Source of the DNA: CAIKMD01 sp036490955 | GTDB lineage: Bacteria > Pseudomonadota > Alphaproteobacteria > ATCC43930 > CGMCC-115725 | Assembly (NCBI GenBank): GCA_036490955.1 | Contig: DASXCX010000102.1 | Coordinates: 1 to 13,611, forward strand | Reading direction: 5' to 3' | DNA length: 13,611 nucleotides | Shown: positions 6,291 to 13,470 of the stretch, piece after piece | How positions within the stretch are numbered: position 1 is the stretch's first letter | How the letters are laid out: every line of letters starts with the position of its first letter | Notes under the pieces: generated by a model | What the model was told of the DNA's origin: nothing | What the model saw: only the letters and a program-made list of their open reading frames with translations | Databases searched by the model: none | Program-made: the position numbers and the translations under genes

Positions 6291-7361
6291 TCAGCTCACT
6301 GTCGCGCGATTGAAATGCGGCATCACCTCTTCCGCAAAGAGGCGCATCGAGGCTTCCGCCTCGTCGACCGGCATATCGTGGAAATTCACCTGCAGGCTGA
6401 TCTTGTCGAGCCCGCCGCAGAGGTGATCGTAGCCCTCGATCTGCTCGATCAGATTCTTTGGGCTGCCAATGAACACGACGTTTGCTTTCATGCGATCCTC
6501 GAAGGTCGCGCGGCGCATGGCGTCGATCACCTTTTCATTGGCGGCCGAGTAGTCCTTCGATGGCGGCGCCTTTTCCTGCGTGTGCGCGTCGAGCAGCGAG
6601 ATGAAATAATTCTCGACCCTCGGCTTGGCGCGGCGCTCGGCCTCTTCCTGGGTCTCGGCGCAATACATATGAAGGCCGATCATGACCTTGCCGCGCCCTG
6701 GGCGGCCCTCCGCTGCCCAGGCGTCTCTATACGTATCGATCACCCGCCGCGCCTGAAGCGGCCCGCCGACGGGCACGGTCATGATCGAATGCCCGCCTTT
6801 GGCCGCGAAGATCTGCGACTCCGCGCTTGCCGTCGTCGCGATCCAGAAAGGCGGACGCGGCTTCTGCGTCGGCCGCGGGAAAGAAGTGATGTTCTCGAAG
6901 CTGTGGAACTGGCCATGGCTGGTGACGTGTTCTTGCTCGAGCAGCAGCCGCACCTGCTCGATGCCTTCGGCGAACCGCGCGCGGCTCTCGTCCATCGAGC
7001 GGCCGAGGATCCGGAATTCATGCGGCATGAAGGCGCGCGCGAAGCCGACCTCGAGGCGGCCGTTCGACATCGCATCGAGCATCGCGATCTCGCCGGCAAG
7101 CTTGAACGGGCTGTTGAAGATCGGCAGCACCGCGCCGGTGATGAGCGCCATTTTCTTCGTGCGCTGCGAGGCGGCGGCGAGGAAGACGACCGGATTGGTG
7201 CTGTAGCCGCCGTAGCGGTGGAAATAATGCTCGACCGTGCGGACGTGGCCGTAGCCGAGCTGCTCGCCAAGTTCGGTGAGGTAGAGGCTCTCGTTCCAGT
7301 AATGCTGCGCCGATTTCTCTTCCGGCCCGACGTCCGGAAAGAACTGGATACCGAATTCCAT
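6291..7361 (-). CDS. LLM-class flavin-dependent monooxygenase (luciferase-like)
   Basis: 356 residues, usual length for the family. Bacterial luciferase-like TIM-barrel signatures: MEFGIQFFPDVG at strand 1, VEHYFHRYGGY (44 onwards) matching the EHHF motif, then ASQRTKKMALITGAVLPIF, and LAGEIAMLDAMSNGRLEVGFARAF, which is diagnostic for LLM oxidoreductases. These use FMNH2 supplied by a separate reductase, and O2, to hydroxylate or oxidise substrates. The partial FMN-reductase-like fusion at 1-522 is a possible but distant supplier. Start ATG 7361 has GAGAGGTTGAGG upstream. It heads the tight unit with class II aldolase and FAH, 65 bases after DUF3750. The substrate cannot be read from sequence. 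Confidence 0.9.
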   Translation of the reverse strand: MEFGIQFFPDVGPEEKSAQHYWNESLYLTELGEQLGYGHVRTVEHYFHRYGGYSTNPVVFLAAASQRTKKMALITGAVLPIFNSPFKLAGEIAMLDAMSNGRLEVGFARAFMPHEFRILGRSMDESRARFAEGIEQVRLLLEQEHVTSHGQFHSFENITSFPRPTQKPRPPFWIATTASAESQIFAAKGGHSIMTVPVGGPLQARRVIDTYRDAWAAEGRPGRGKVMIGLHMYCAETQEEAERRAKPRVENYFISLLDAHTQEKAPPSKDYSAANEKVIDAMRRATFEDRMKANVVFIGSPKNLIEQIEGYDHLCGGLDKISLQVNFHDMPVDEAEASMRLFAEEVMPHFNRATVS

Positions 7362-7426
7362 GCCTCAACCTCTCCCGAAGCCACTCGCCCGTCCCAAAGA
7401 TAGGGGCCGCTTTCGTCCCATCCTTG

Positions 7427-8239
7427 TCAAGCCGCCGAGCCTTCCGGCGCCGGCCAGCCGACGAGACCGACCCCTGGCAGCTTCACGCCCGGCGCCTTGA
7501 AGCCGATGCCGAGATCCATGCCGAGCAGATTGATCTCGATCCCTTCGTTGCGCGCGACGAGCAATCCGATCACGCCGAACAGTGAAAATTGATAACCGGT
7601 GGCGCTGGGCGCCGCGGCGAACACCGCGCCGCCCGGCAGATAGTCCTTGCCGATGGCGTTCGAGGGCATGGCGAGACCGAGCTCCGGCACCTGGCGTGCG
7701 ATCCAGGCGGTGAAGGTGTTGCTATTGGGTCCGGGCCAGGCGAGATACTCGTTGGAATAGGGATAGGCCGAAACCGCCGCGCGTACCTTCGCGATCAGCA
7801 CATCGACGCCCGGGCCGCGGCGATCGAGAATCAGATCGGGCTTGGCGCCGAACCAGTAGTTATCGGGACCGGTGCGATCGATCTTGATGGCGGGATTGCT
7901 TTCCGAGACGCCGAATCCGACGACCTCGTAGCGGGTGAATTTTGCCGCGTTCGCCGGCTTCACCACGATCCAGGTGTGGACCGCGAAGATGCCGCGCCAT
8001 GACACCGCGCGCGCGGCATAGACCTGGATGACGGCTTCGGGGGTTTTCGCCGGATCGGGCGCGAGGCCGCTCGCATCGCGCCGCGCATCATACCAAGGAA
8101 CAGAACCGTCGCGGCCGAACACGCAAGCACTCGCGAAGAGAGGAAGGACAAAAACGATGAGCAAGGATAGCGCAAGCCGCGCGGCTTTGCGCGGCCGCGA
8201 TCCTGCGGCCAAATCGCCCTCTTCCGAGCCTTTAGTCAA
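7427..8239 (-). CDS. DUF3750-type protein, probable lipoprotein/membrane-anchored
   Basis: About 270 residues. It resembles the uncharacterised DUF3750 family: SGLAPDPAKTPEAVIQVYAA, then AVSWRGIFAVHTWIVVKPA and a TRYEVVGFG segment. The N-terminus has a basic stretch (RPRK), a hydrophobic core (22-35) and a Cys at 39 in FASAC, a plausible lipobox, so the protein is likely anchored on the periplasmic side. The start is uncertain. TTG at 8239 lies 9 bases after the upstream gene's stop but has a poor ribosome site. An in-frame TTG at 8212 is preceded by GGAAGAGGG and would still leave the full signal peptide. No ATG fits. It lies between the hydroquinone reductase and LLM genes on the same strand, probably co-transcribed with the former. 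Function unknown. Confidence 0.75.
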   Translation of the reverse strand: MTKGSEEGDLAAGSRPRKAARLALSLLIVFVLPLFASACVFGRDGSVPWYDARRDASGLAPDPAKTPEAVIQVYAARAVSWRGIFAVHTWIVVKPANAAKFTRYEVVGFGVSESNPAIKIDRTGPDNYWFGAKPDLILDRRGPGVDVLIAKVRAAVSAYPYSNEYLAWPGPNSNTFTAWIARQVPELGLAMPSNAIGKDYLPGGAVFAAAPSATGYQFSLFGVIGLLVARNEGIEINLLGMDLGIGFKAPGVKLPGVGLVGWPAPEGSAA

Positions 8240-8248
8240 ATCCGGCGC

Positions 8249-9223
8249 TCAGGCGGCAAGCCGCGCACGATTATGCGGCGCGGTGTAGTCGACCGGCGTG
8301 CCTTTGGGGATGATGCCCGTCGCATTGACTCGCGGAATGCCCCAATAGTTGATCACGTAATGCCGCGCCTTCACCGTAGCGGCGATCCCGGGCACGGCAT
8401 AAAGCTCGCGCATATAGTTCAGCAGGTTCGGCATGTCGGCAATGCGGCTGCGGTTGCACTTGAAGATCGAATTATAGGCGACGTCGAAGCGCACCAGGGT
8501 CGGGAAGAGGCGCCAATCCGCCTCGGTCAGCTGATGTCCGACGAGATAACGGTGCCGGCCGAGATGATCCTCGATCTTGTCGAGAGTCTCGAACAGCGCG
8601 TCGTAGGCCTGCTCATAGGCAGCCTGCGTGCGCGCGAAGCCGCAGCGATAGACGCCGTTGTTCACGGTGCGATAGATCAGCTCATTCCAGCGGTCGATTT
8701 CGGGACGCAGCGGCGCCGGATAATAATCCGTGTCGTCGCCGGCGATGCCGCGGAACTCGCTGTTGAGCATGCGGATGATTTCCGACGACTCATTGTTGAC
8801 GATCTTCTTCGTCTTCTTGTCCCAGAGCGTCGGCACCGTGACCTTGCCGGTGTAATGCGCTTCGCTCGCACTATAGACCTCGTGCAGATAGCGGAAGCCG
8901 TTGACGCGATCGGGCTCGCATTCGGGGAAATTCGCGTTCTCTTCGTAGGTCCAGCCCTGGGCCTTGAGGCCGGGAATGGCGTGCGAGACCGTGATCGCGT
9001 GATCGAGCTTCTTGAGGGCGCGGAAGATCAGCGTGCGATGCGCCCAGGGACAGCCATAGGCGACATAGAGGTGATAGCGTCCTGCCTCTGCCTTGAAGCC
9101 GGAAGAGCCATCGGCGGTGATGTGATGGCGGAAGATGCTGTCCGTGCGCTGGAACGCCCCGCTTTGGCCGGTCTCTTGCGGCAATTCCTCGTCGCGCCAC
9201 TTGCCGTCGATCAGCACGCCCAT
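8249..9223 (-). CDS. yqjG: Glutathionyl-hydroquinone reductase (Xi-class glutathione transferase)
   Basis: 324 residues, typical of the YqjG/PcpF/ECM4 family, which reduces glutathionyl-(hydro)quinones to hydroquinone with glutathione. Key features: catalytic cysteine C58 in YGCPWAHR; SHAIPGLKAQGW and the VPTLWDKKTKKIVNNESSEI segment that binds glutathione (cis-Pro and ESSEI); and an all-helical C-terminal domain ending in HYVINYWGIPRVNATGIIPKG, close to the family's usual C-terminus (NP.GI.P.GP). Start ATG 9223 has a textbook AGGAGG site. An 8-base inverted repeat lies just upstream. The stop is 9 bases before the DUF3750 start. The job fits a cluster that produces hydroquinones or quinones from aromatic compounds. 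Enzyme class is confident; the substrate is inferred. Confidence 0.93.
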   Translation of the reverse strand: MGVLIDGKWRDEELPQETGQSGAFQRTDSIFRHHITADGSSGFKAEAGRYHLYVAYGCPWAHRTLIFRALKKLDHAITVSHAIPGLKAQGWTYEENANFPECEPDRVNGFRYLHEVYSASEAHYTGKVTVPTLWDKKTKKIVNNESSEIIRMLNSEFRGIAGDDTDYYPAPLRPEIDRWNELIYRTVNNGVYRCGFARTQAAYEQAYDALFETLDKIEDHLGRHRYLVGHQLTEADWRLFPTLVRFDVAYNSIFKCNRSRIADMPNLLNYMRELYAVPGIAATVKARHYVINYWGIPRVNATGIIPKGTPVDYTAPHNRARLAA

Positions 9224-9238
9224 AACAGCCTCCTATCT

Positions 9239-9274
9239 ATCTTTGCTTTGTACGACAGCTCGGGCCGCAAAGAT
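9239..9274. repeat. Perfect 8-base inverted repeat upstream of yqjG
   Basis: ATCTTTGC (9239-9246) and GCAAAGAT (9267-9274) are exact reverse complements with a 20-base centre, starting 16 bases upstream of the yqjG ATG. The element could be a two-site operator or a 5'-leader hairpin near the ribosome site. No convincing -35/-10 pair was found beside it. Confidence 0.35.
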
Positions 9275-9298
9275 TTGGTCCGCGCCGACGCTCCGCGC

Positions 9299-10013
9299 TT
9301 AGCCGTCTAGCTCGGCATAATGGCGGAAAATCCCGACCTGGTCATAGGGTAGCCGCCGTTTCGAGCCGAGATAGGACGTGATCCGCGGCCGGTCCGCGAC
9401 GCGGTCGGCGAGCGCCATCACAAGCGGAAATTTCTTCTCCTGGCGCTTCATGAGTTTCGGGAAGGCGTAGCGCATGCCGGCAACGATCTCGAAGAGCGAG
9501 AGATCGGCATAGGTGAGCCGCGCCGACGAGATAGCGCTCGCCCTTCGGATTATGGGATAGCACCTTCTCGAAATAGCCGAGATATTTCGGCACCCGGTTC
9601 TTGCGGAACTGCTCGGCATAGCGCTTCGCCTCGCGTTTCTGCTCTTCGTAATAAAGCGAATTGCCGACCGGGTGATGCGTGTCATGCGCTTCGGTGACGA
9701 AATCGGCCATGGTAAGCTGAAGCTGGTGCGTCCAGAGCTGGCCCGCGTCGTTGGCCGGCGCAAGCGACAGTTCCTGGCCGAGATAGAGAAGGATATTCGC
9801 CGTCTGCGCGATCAGCAGCTTGCCCGAGCGCAGGAAGGGCGGCGCGAAAGGCGGTGTTGCTATCCGCGGCCCGTTCATCAGCTTCATCATGCGCGGCATG
9901 CCGCCGCCGCGCCGTGCGATATCGAGATAATCGACGCCGCTTTCCTCGAGCGCCAAGCGCACGAACTCGCCGCGGCCGGGCGTCGAGGGCCAGTAATAAA
10001 GCTCGTAAGCCAT
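9299..10013 (-). pseudogene. Glutathione S-transferase interrupted by a frameshift
   Basis: Reading from ATG 10013 (GGAGGAAAAAAGG upstream, better than the in-frame ATG at 10028), the thioredoxin-like N-terminal domain is intact: YELYYWPSTPGRGEFVRLAL and TANILLYLG in the glutathione-site region. The helical domain continues to GERYLVG. There the frame breaks at about 9518-9522, and the natural continuation LTYADLSLFEIVAGMRYAFP is found in another frame, ending at the TAA at 9299-9301. Two missing bases in the run GGCGCGGCTC would restore VGARLTYADL; one extra base is the other explanation. A repaired protein would be about 238 residues, normal for a GST. As written, the frame runs into an unrelated tail and stops at 9342. 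This is either a real recent mutation or a read/assembly error in a GC run. The reading frame is otherwise well conserved on both sides, which favours error or very recent loss. Confidence 0.75.
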
Positions 10014-10096
10014 CCTTTTTCCTCCCATTTGGCGCGGCTCTCTTGCTGTTATATCATGCGCGGCAACAGATGGCGTTCCCGCGGAGGAAACAGCCG
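10014..10096. promoter_or_regulatory. Divergent intergenic region, GST (minus) / VOC protein (plus)
   Basis: This 83-base gap must hold the promoters for both directions. It contains the ribosome sites of both genes and one AT-rich patch, TTATATC (10049-10055). Read on the minus strand, the same patch gives TATAAC, five of six matches to the -10 consensus. No good -35 box at normal spacing was found on either strand. Confidence 0.25.
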
Positions 10097-10684
10097 ATGC
10101 TCGATCAACCCGATGTGAAGCCCGTTCAAGGAAAGCCGAGCGCCCAGCAACTCGCCGAATTGCCGGCGCGGCTGCATCACCACGCTTTCGTGGTGAAGGA
10201 CCAGGAGGTCAACCGGCAGTTCTTCGAGGACATCCTCGGCATGCCGCTGGTCGCGACCTGGTGCGAGCGCACCTACCATCCCGATTTCGGGCGCGAGTTC
10301 GACTACTGCCACACGTTCTATGCGCTCGCCGACGGCGGCGCCCTCGCCTTCTTCCAATTCGCCGACGGCGACATCTATGAGAAGGCGAAAGCGATCCTGC
10401 CGCCCGGCGGGGGCTGGTGGCATATCGCTCTCAAAGCCTCGCAGAACAGCTTCGACGAGCTGCTCGCGCGGGTGAAGGCGCATGGCATCCAGCATCGCGT
10501 CACCGATCACGGCTATTGCGTCTCGCTCTACCTCACCAGCCCGGACGGGCTGCGCGTCGAGTTCACGGTCGACGCCGCCGATGTCGAGCGCATCAACAAT
10601 ATCCGCCGCGCCGATGCGCATAGCGAGCTGAAGCGCTGGCTCGGGGGCGACCGCCACATCAACAACGACATCCGCCCGCACTGA
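10097..10684 (+). CDS. Vicinal-oxygen-chelate (VOC/glyoxalase-dioxygenase fold) protein
   Basis: 195 residues, one two-module VOC unit. The metal-binding triad is visible: H29 in LHHHAFVVKD at the start of module 1, H109 in GWWHIAL at the start of module 2, and E155 in SPDGLRVEFTVD, which is the usual His-His-Glu set. QFFEDILGMPLVATW matches the helix of the first beta-alpha-beta unit. Members include glyoxalase I, extradiol ring-cleaving dioxygenases and fosfomycin-type resistance enzymes. The length and SPDG..VEF pattern do not decide between them. The context makes ring cleavage or isomerisation of a catabolic intermediate plausible. ATG 10097 is preceded by GGAGGAAAC; an upstream in-frame ATG at 10070 lacks a ribosome site. 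Divergent from the GST gene. Confidence 0.82.
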   Translation: MLDQPDVKPVQGKPSAQQLAELPARLHHHAFVVKDQEVNRQFFEDILGMPLVATWCERTYHPDFGREFDYCHTFYALADGGALAFFQFADGDIYEKAKAILPPGGGWWHIALKASQNSFDELLARVKAHGIQHRVTDHGYCVSLYLTSPDGLRVEFTVDAADVERINNIRRADAHSELKRWLGGDRHINNDIRPH

Positions 10685-10756
10685 TCGACGGAGCCCGGCG
10701 GGCGGCGTTATGCCGTCAACGCATAGGCGCGCTTCCGACTTGCCCGGTCGTTGCGA

Positions 10757-10785
10757 GCTAGAAGCATGCTAAACTGCCTTCTAGC
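10757..10785. repeat. Perfect 8-base inverted repeat, possible operator before the MFS pair
   Basis: GCTAGAAG (10757-10764) and CTTCTAGC (10778-10785) are exact reverse complements with a 13-base centre, so the half-sites are 21 bases apart, two helical turns. The left arm overlaps a further perfect palindrome, AGCATGCT (10763-10770). TAAACT (10770-10775) within the centre resembles a -10 box (four of six). It lies 45 bases before the first transporter start. The arrangement fits a repressor site. A hairpin ending the VOC transcript is less likely because no T-run follows. Confidence 0.38.
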
Positions 10786-10829
10786 GTTACGATTGCGCTT
10801 AGTGTTTTTGACCGCCTGAAAGACCGAAT

Positions 10830-12107
10830 TTGACCGACAACCAATCCGCGCGCGGAGCAGCCGCGCCGCCCCGGCAATCTTTTGCGGCGCTGCGCGATGC
10901 CGGTTTCCGCACTTATTTCATCTGCTCCGCGTTTGCGATGATGGCCGACAGCATCGAGCACGTCATCAGCTATTGGATGGTGTTTCAAAAATTCCACTCG
11001 CCGGCGCTCGGCGGCTACGCGGTGCTGTCGCACTGGCTGCCGATGCTGTTCCTCGGCGTGTGGTCGGGCGCGCTTGCCGACAAATACGACAGCCGCCGCC
11101 TCATCCAGCTCGGCATGGCGCTGTTCATGTTGTGCTCGCTCGCCTGGGGCGTCCTATTCTGGACGGATTCGCTGCAAGCCTGGCACGCCGCGGCGATCCT
11201 CACCGTGCACGGCTTGGCGAGCGTCTTCTGGGGGCCGCCGAGCCAAGTGATCTTGCACGACATCATCGGCCGCGAGCGCTTGCCGAGCGCGGTGCGGCTC
11301 TCCGCCACCTCGCGGCAACTCGGCCTCATTGCTGGTCCCGCTTTGGGCGCGGCGCTGCTGCTCGGCCTCGGCCCGACGCACGGCATTCTGCTCAACATTC
11401 TCTTCTACGCGCCGCTGCTGCTTTTCCTGTGGAAGGCGCCCTACGGGCCGAAATTCCAAAAGGATCGCCCACCGGCGCGACCGGTGCGCGGCCTCGCCGA
11501 TATCGTGATGACGATCGAAAACATCCGCGGCAGCCGCATCATCGTGTCGATCCTGCTGCTCTCGGCTTGCACCTCGCTGATCGTCAGCAATTCCTATCAG
11601 GCGCAGATGCCGAATTTCGCCACCGATCTCGGCCACGGCAATGCCGGTTTTTTCTATGGCATGCTGCTCGCTGCCGACGCGGCCGGCGCGCTTACCGGTG
11701 GGCTCGTGCTCGAGGCGACCGGTTGGCTGCAGCCGCGCGTCAAGACCTCGTTTATGCTGGTGACGATCTGGTGCTGCGTACTCGCCGCCTTCGCCATGAC
11801 GAGCATCTATCCCGTCGCGGTGGCGTTGCTCTTCGTCGCCGGCTTCGTCGAACTTTCCTACAACTCAATGAACCAGACCTTGGTGCAGCTCAACGCCCCG
11901 ACGGAGATCCGCGGCCGCGTGCTCGGCCTATACAACCAAGCCGGCATGGGGCTGCGCGCCTTCAGTGGCCTAACCGTCGGACTCGGCGGCTCGCTGATCG
12001 GCGTGCACTGGTCGCTTGGCTTGAGCGCGGGATTGCTCCTCGTCATCACCATGCTGTTGCGCATCCGCATCCAGCCGCGCCTCGCCGAAGCCGGAACCGG
12101 CGATTGA
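10830..12107 (+). CDS. Major facilitator superfamily transporter, copy 1 of a tandem pair
   Basis: 425 residues with about ten to twelve hydrophobic segments. The MFS motif A in the loop between helices 2 and 3 reads GALADKYDSRR (80-90), and a related RGRVLGLYN segment appears in the second half, as in the MFS_3/EntS-like exporters. Likely a proton-driven exporter in the inner membrane; the substrate is unknown. The start is TTG at 10830, before a poly-Ala/Pro leader, with a weak GAAAG site; no ATG precedes the conserved FAALR. It is preceded by an inverted repeat at 10757-10785 and overlaps the second copy by three bases (ATTGAG), so the pair is coupled. Its protein aligns end to end without obvious gaps with copy 2: 61 of 82 residues are identical over positions 18-99. 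Confidence 0.87.
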   Translation: MTDNQSARGAAAPPRQSFAALRDAGFRTYFICSAFAMMADSIEHVISYWMVFQKFHSPALGGYAVLSHWLPMLFLGVWSGALADKYDSRRLIQLGMALFMLCSLAWGVLFWTDSLQAWHAAAILTVHGLASVFWGPPSQVILHDIIGRERLPSAVRLSATSRQLGLIAGPALGAALLLGLGPTHGILLNILFYAPLLLFLWKAPYGPKFQKDRPPARPVRGLADIVMTIENIRGSRIIVSILLLSACTSLIVSNSYQAQMPNFATDLGHGNAGFFYGMLLAADAAGALTGGLVLEATGWLQPRVKTSFMLVTIWCCVLAAFAMTSIYPVAVALLFVAGFVELSYNSMNQTLVQLNAPTEIRGRVLGLYNQAGMGLRAFSGLTVGLGGSLIGVHWSLGLSAGLLLVITMLLRIRIQPRLAEAGTGD

Positions 12108-13381
12108 GCGACACGCGACCCGGCAGTGCGACGGCGCGGCCGCCGCGGCAATCCTTCGCGGCGCTGCGCTATCCGCATTATCGCCGCTACTTCATCTGCA
12201 CCGCGCTGGCGATGATGGGCGACAGCGTCGAGCACGTCATCAGCTACTGGATGATCTTCCAGAAATTCCATTCGCCGGCGCTCGCGGGCTTCGCCATCCT
12301 GTCGCACTGGCTGCCCTTCCTGTTCTTCGGCGTGCTCTCGGGGGCGCTCGCCGATCGCTACGACCCGAGGCGCATGATCCAATTCGGCATGCTGCTGTTC
12401 TCGTGCTGCTCGCTCGCCTGGGGCGTGCTGTTCCTGACCGACTCGCTGCAGATGTGGCACGCGATCGTGATCCTCAGCGTGCATGGCATGGCCGGCGTAT
12501 TCTGGGGCACGCCGGGCCAAGTGCTGCTGCACGACATGGTCGGCATCGAGATATTGCCGAGCGCCGTGCGACTCAATTCGACCGGCCGCTATCTCGGTCT
12601 GCTCGCCGGGCCCGCTCTCGGCGGCGCGGTGATGATGGCCTTCGGCCCGGCGCATGGCATCCTCTTGAACGTCTGCTCCTACCTTCCGCTCACCTTCCTG
12701 ATGTGGAAAGCGCCCTACGGCCCGGCCTTCCGCAAGGAAAGGCGCCCGCCGCGACCGATCCGCGGCTATGCCGACATTTTTGCGAGCATCGAAAGCGTCC
12801 GCGGCAACCGAGTCATCACCTCCATCATGCTGCTGGCGTCCTGCTCCTCGTTTTTCGTCGCCAGCGGTTACCAGTCGCAAATGCCGGAATTCGCGCAGGA
12901 TCTGGGCCATGGCGATGCCGGCGTTTTCTACAGCTTGCTGCTCGGCGCCAACGCGCTCGGCGCGCTGGTCGCGGGCTTCGCGCTCGAGGCGAGCGGCTGG
13001 CTGCAGCCTAAGCCGTTGACGCCGTTCCTGCTGCTGATGCTGTGGTGCAGCTCGCTGATCGGCTTCGCGCTGACGAGCTCATATACGATCGCCGTGATCT
13101 TGATGCTCGTCACCGGCTTCCTCGGCCTCGCCTACGATTCGATGAACCAGACGCTGGTGCAGCTCAACGCGCCGCCGCCGATCCGCGGCCGCGTCGTCGG
13201 GCTCTACAATATGTTCGCGCAAGGGCTGCGCGCTTTCAGCGGCGTCACCATCGGCGTCGGCGGCAGCTTCGTCGGCGTGCACTGGTCGCTGGCGCTGAGC
13301 GCGACGATTCTGCTGTTGCTGGCGGTGCTGCTGCTCTATCGCGTCCGACCGGCGCAGCTCGCGAACGAAAGCCGGGCCTAG
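12104..13381 (+). CDS. Major facilitator superfamily transporter, copy 2 of a tandem pair
   Basis: 425 residues, the same length as copy 1 and its clear paralogue. It shares the RQSFAALR leader, the EHVISYWM and FQKFHSPAL blocks, motif A GALADRYDPRR (80-90), SMNQTLVQLNAP and IRGRVVGLYN. It probably acts as a membrane exporter or importer with overlapping or partnered substrate range. TTG at 12104, overlapping the TGA of copy 1, is taken as start because it gives the same leader length as copy 1. The same frame happens to stay open back to 10973, but upstream codons only shadow copy 1 and are not counted. No terminator of good quality follows. The next gene starts 89 bases downstream. Confidence 0.87.
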   Translation: MSDTRPGSATARPPRQSFAALRYPHYRRYFICTALAMMGDSVEHVISYWMIFQKFHSPALAGFAILSHWLPFLFFGVLSGALADRYDPRRMIQFGMLLFSCCSLAWGVLFLTDSLQMWHAIVILSVHGMAGVFWGTPGQVLLHDMVGIEILPSAVRLNSTGRYLGLLAGPALGGAVMMAFGPAHGILLNVCSYLPLTFLMWKAPYGPAFRKERRPPRPIRGYADIFASIESVRGNRVITSIMLLASCSSFFVASGYQSQMPEFAQDLGHGDAGVFYSLLLGANALGALVAGFALEASGWLQPKPLTPFLLLMLWCSSLIGFALTSSYTIAVILMLVTGFLGLAYDSMNQTLVQLNAPPPIRGRVVGLYNMFAQGLRAFSGVTIGVGGSFVGVHWSLALSATILLLLAVLLLYRVRPAQLANESRA

Positions 13382-13390
13382 CGGTTGCGA

Positions 13391-13419
13391 TTGACAGCTT
13401 TTCGCGCGCGGCGCATTTT
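13391..13419 (+). promoter_or_regulatory. Promoter candidate before the Rieske oxygenase
   Basis: A perfect -35 hexamer TTGACA (13391-13396) is followed after 17 bases by CATTTT (13414-13419), a three-of-six -10 box in the only T-rich patch of the gap. It lies about 50 bases before the ATG at 13471. The perfect -35 in a GC-rich background is notable; the weak -10 keeps confidence low. Confidence 0.35.
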
Positions 13420-13470
13420 TCTGCCCACCGATGCTGAACATGCCCGCGGGGCGGGACGGGACGGAAACGA

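Noticed and set aside
4478..6313. 611-codon open frame on the plus strand opposite the FAH and class II aldolase genes
   Set aside because: It lies antisense to two genes with clear family motifs and shows Arg/His/Ala/Asp-rich low-information sequence, typical of open antisense frames in GC-rich DNA.
7397..7430. TTGACA/TATCTT promoter for the LLM gene on the minus strand
   Set aside because: The two boxes are good, but the spacer is 22 bases, well outside 16-18. The -35 also overlaps the DUF3750 stop.
10973..12103. Upstream extension of the second transporter frame, giving an 802-codon frame
   Set aside because: The extension overlaps transporter copy 1 in another frame and is Arg/Ala-rich with no motif. 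Homology to copy 1 places the real start at 12104.
11858..12910. 350-codon minus-strand frame across the transporter pair
   Set aside because: It is antisense to conserved MFS sequence, and its content looks like reverse-complement membrane codons.
13400..13420. Possible rho-independent terminator after the transporters (GC-rich run then TTTTT)
   Set aside because: The stem is only about four base pairs of GCGC, too weak to call.
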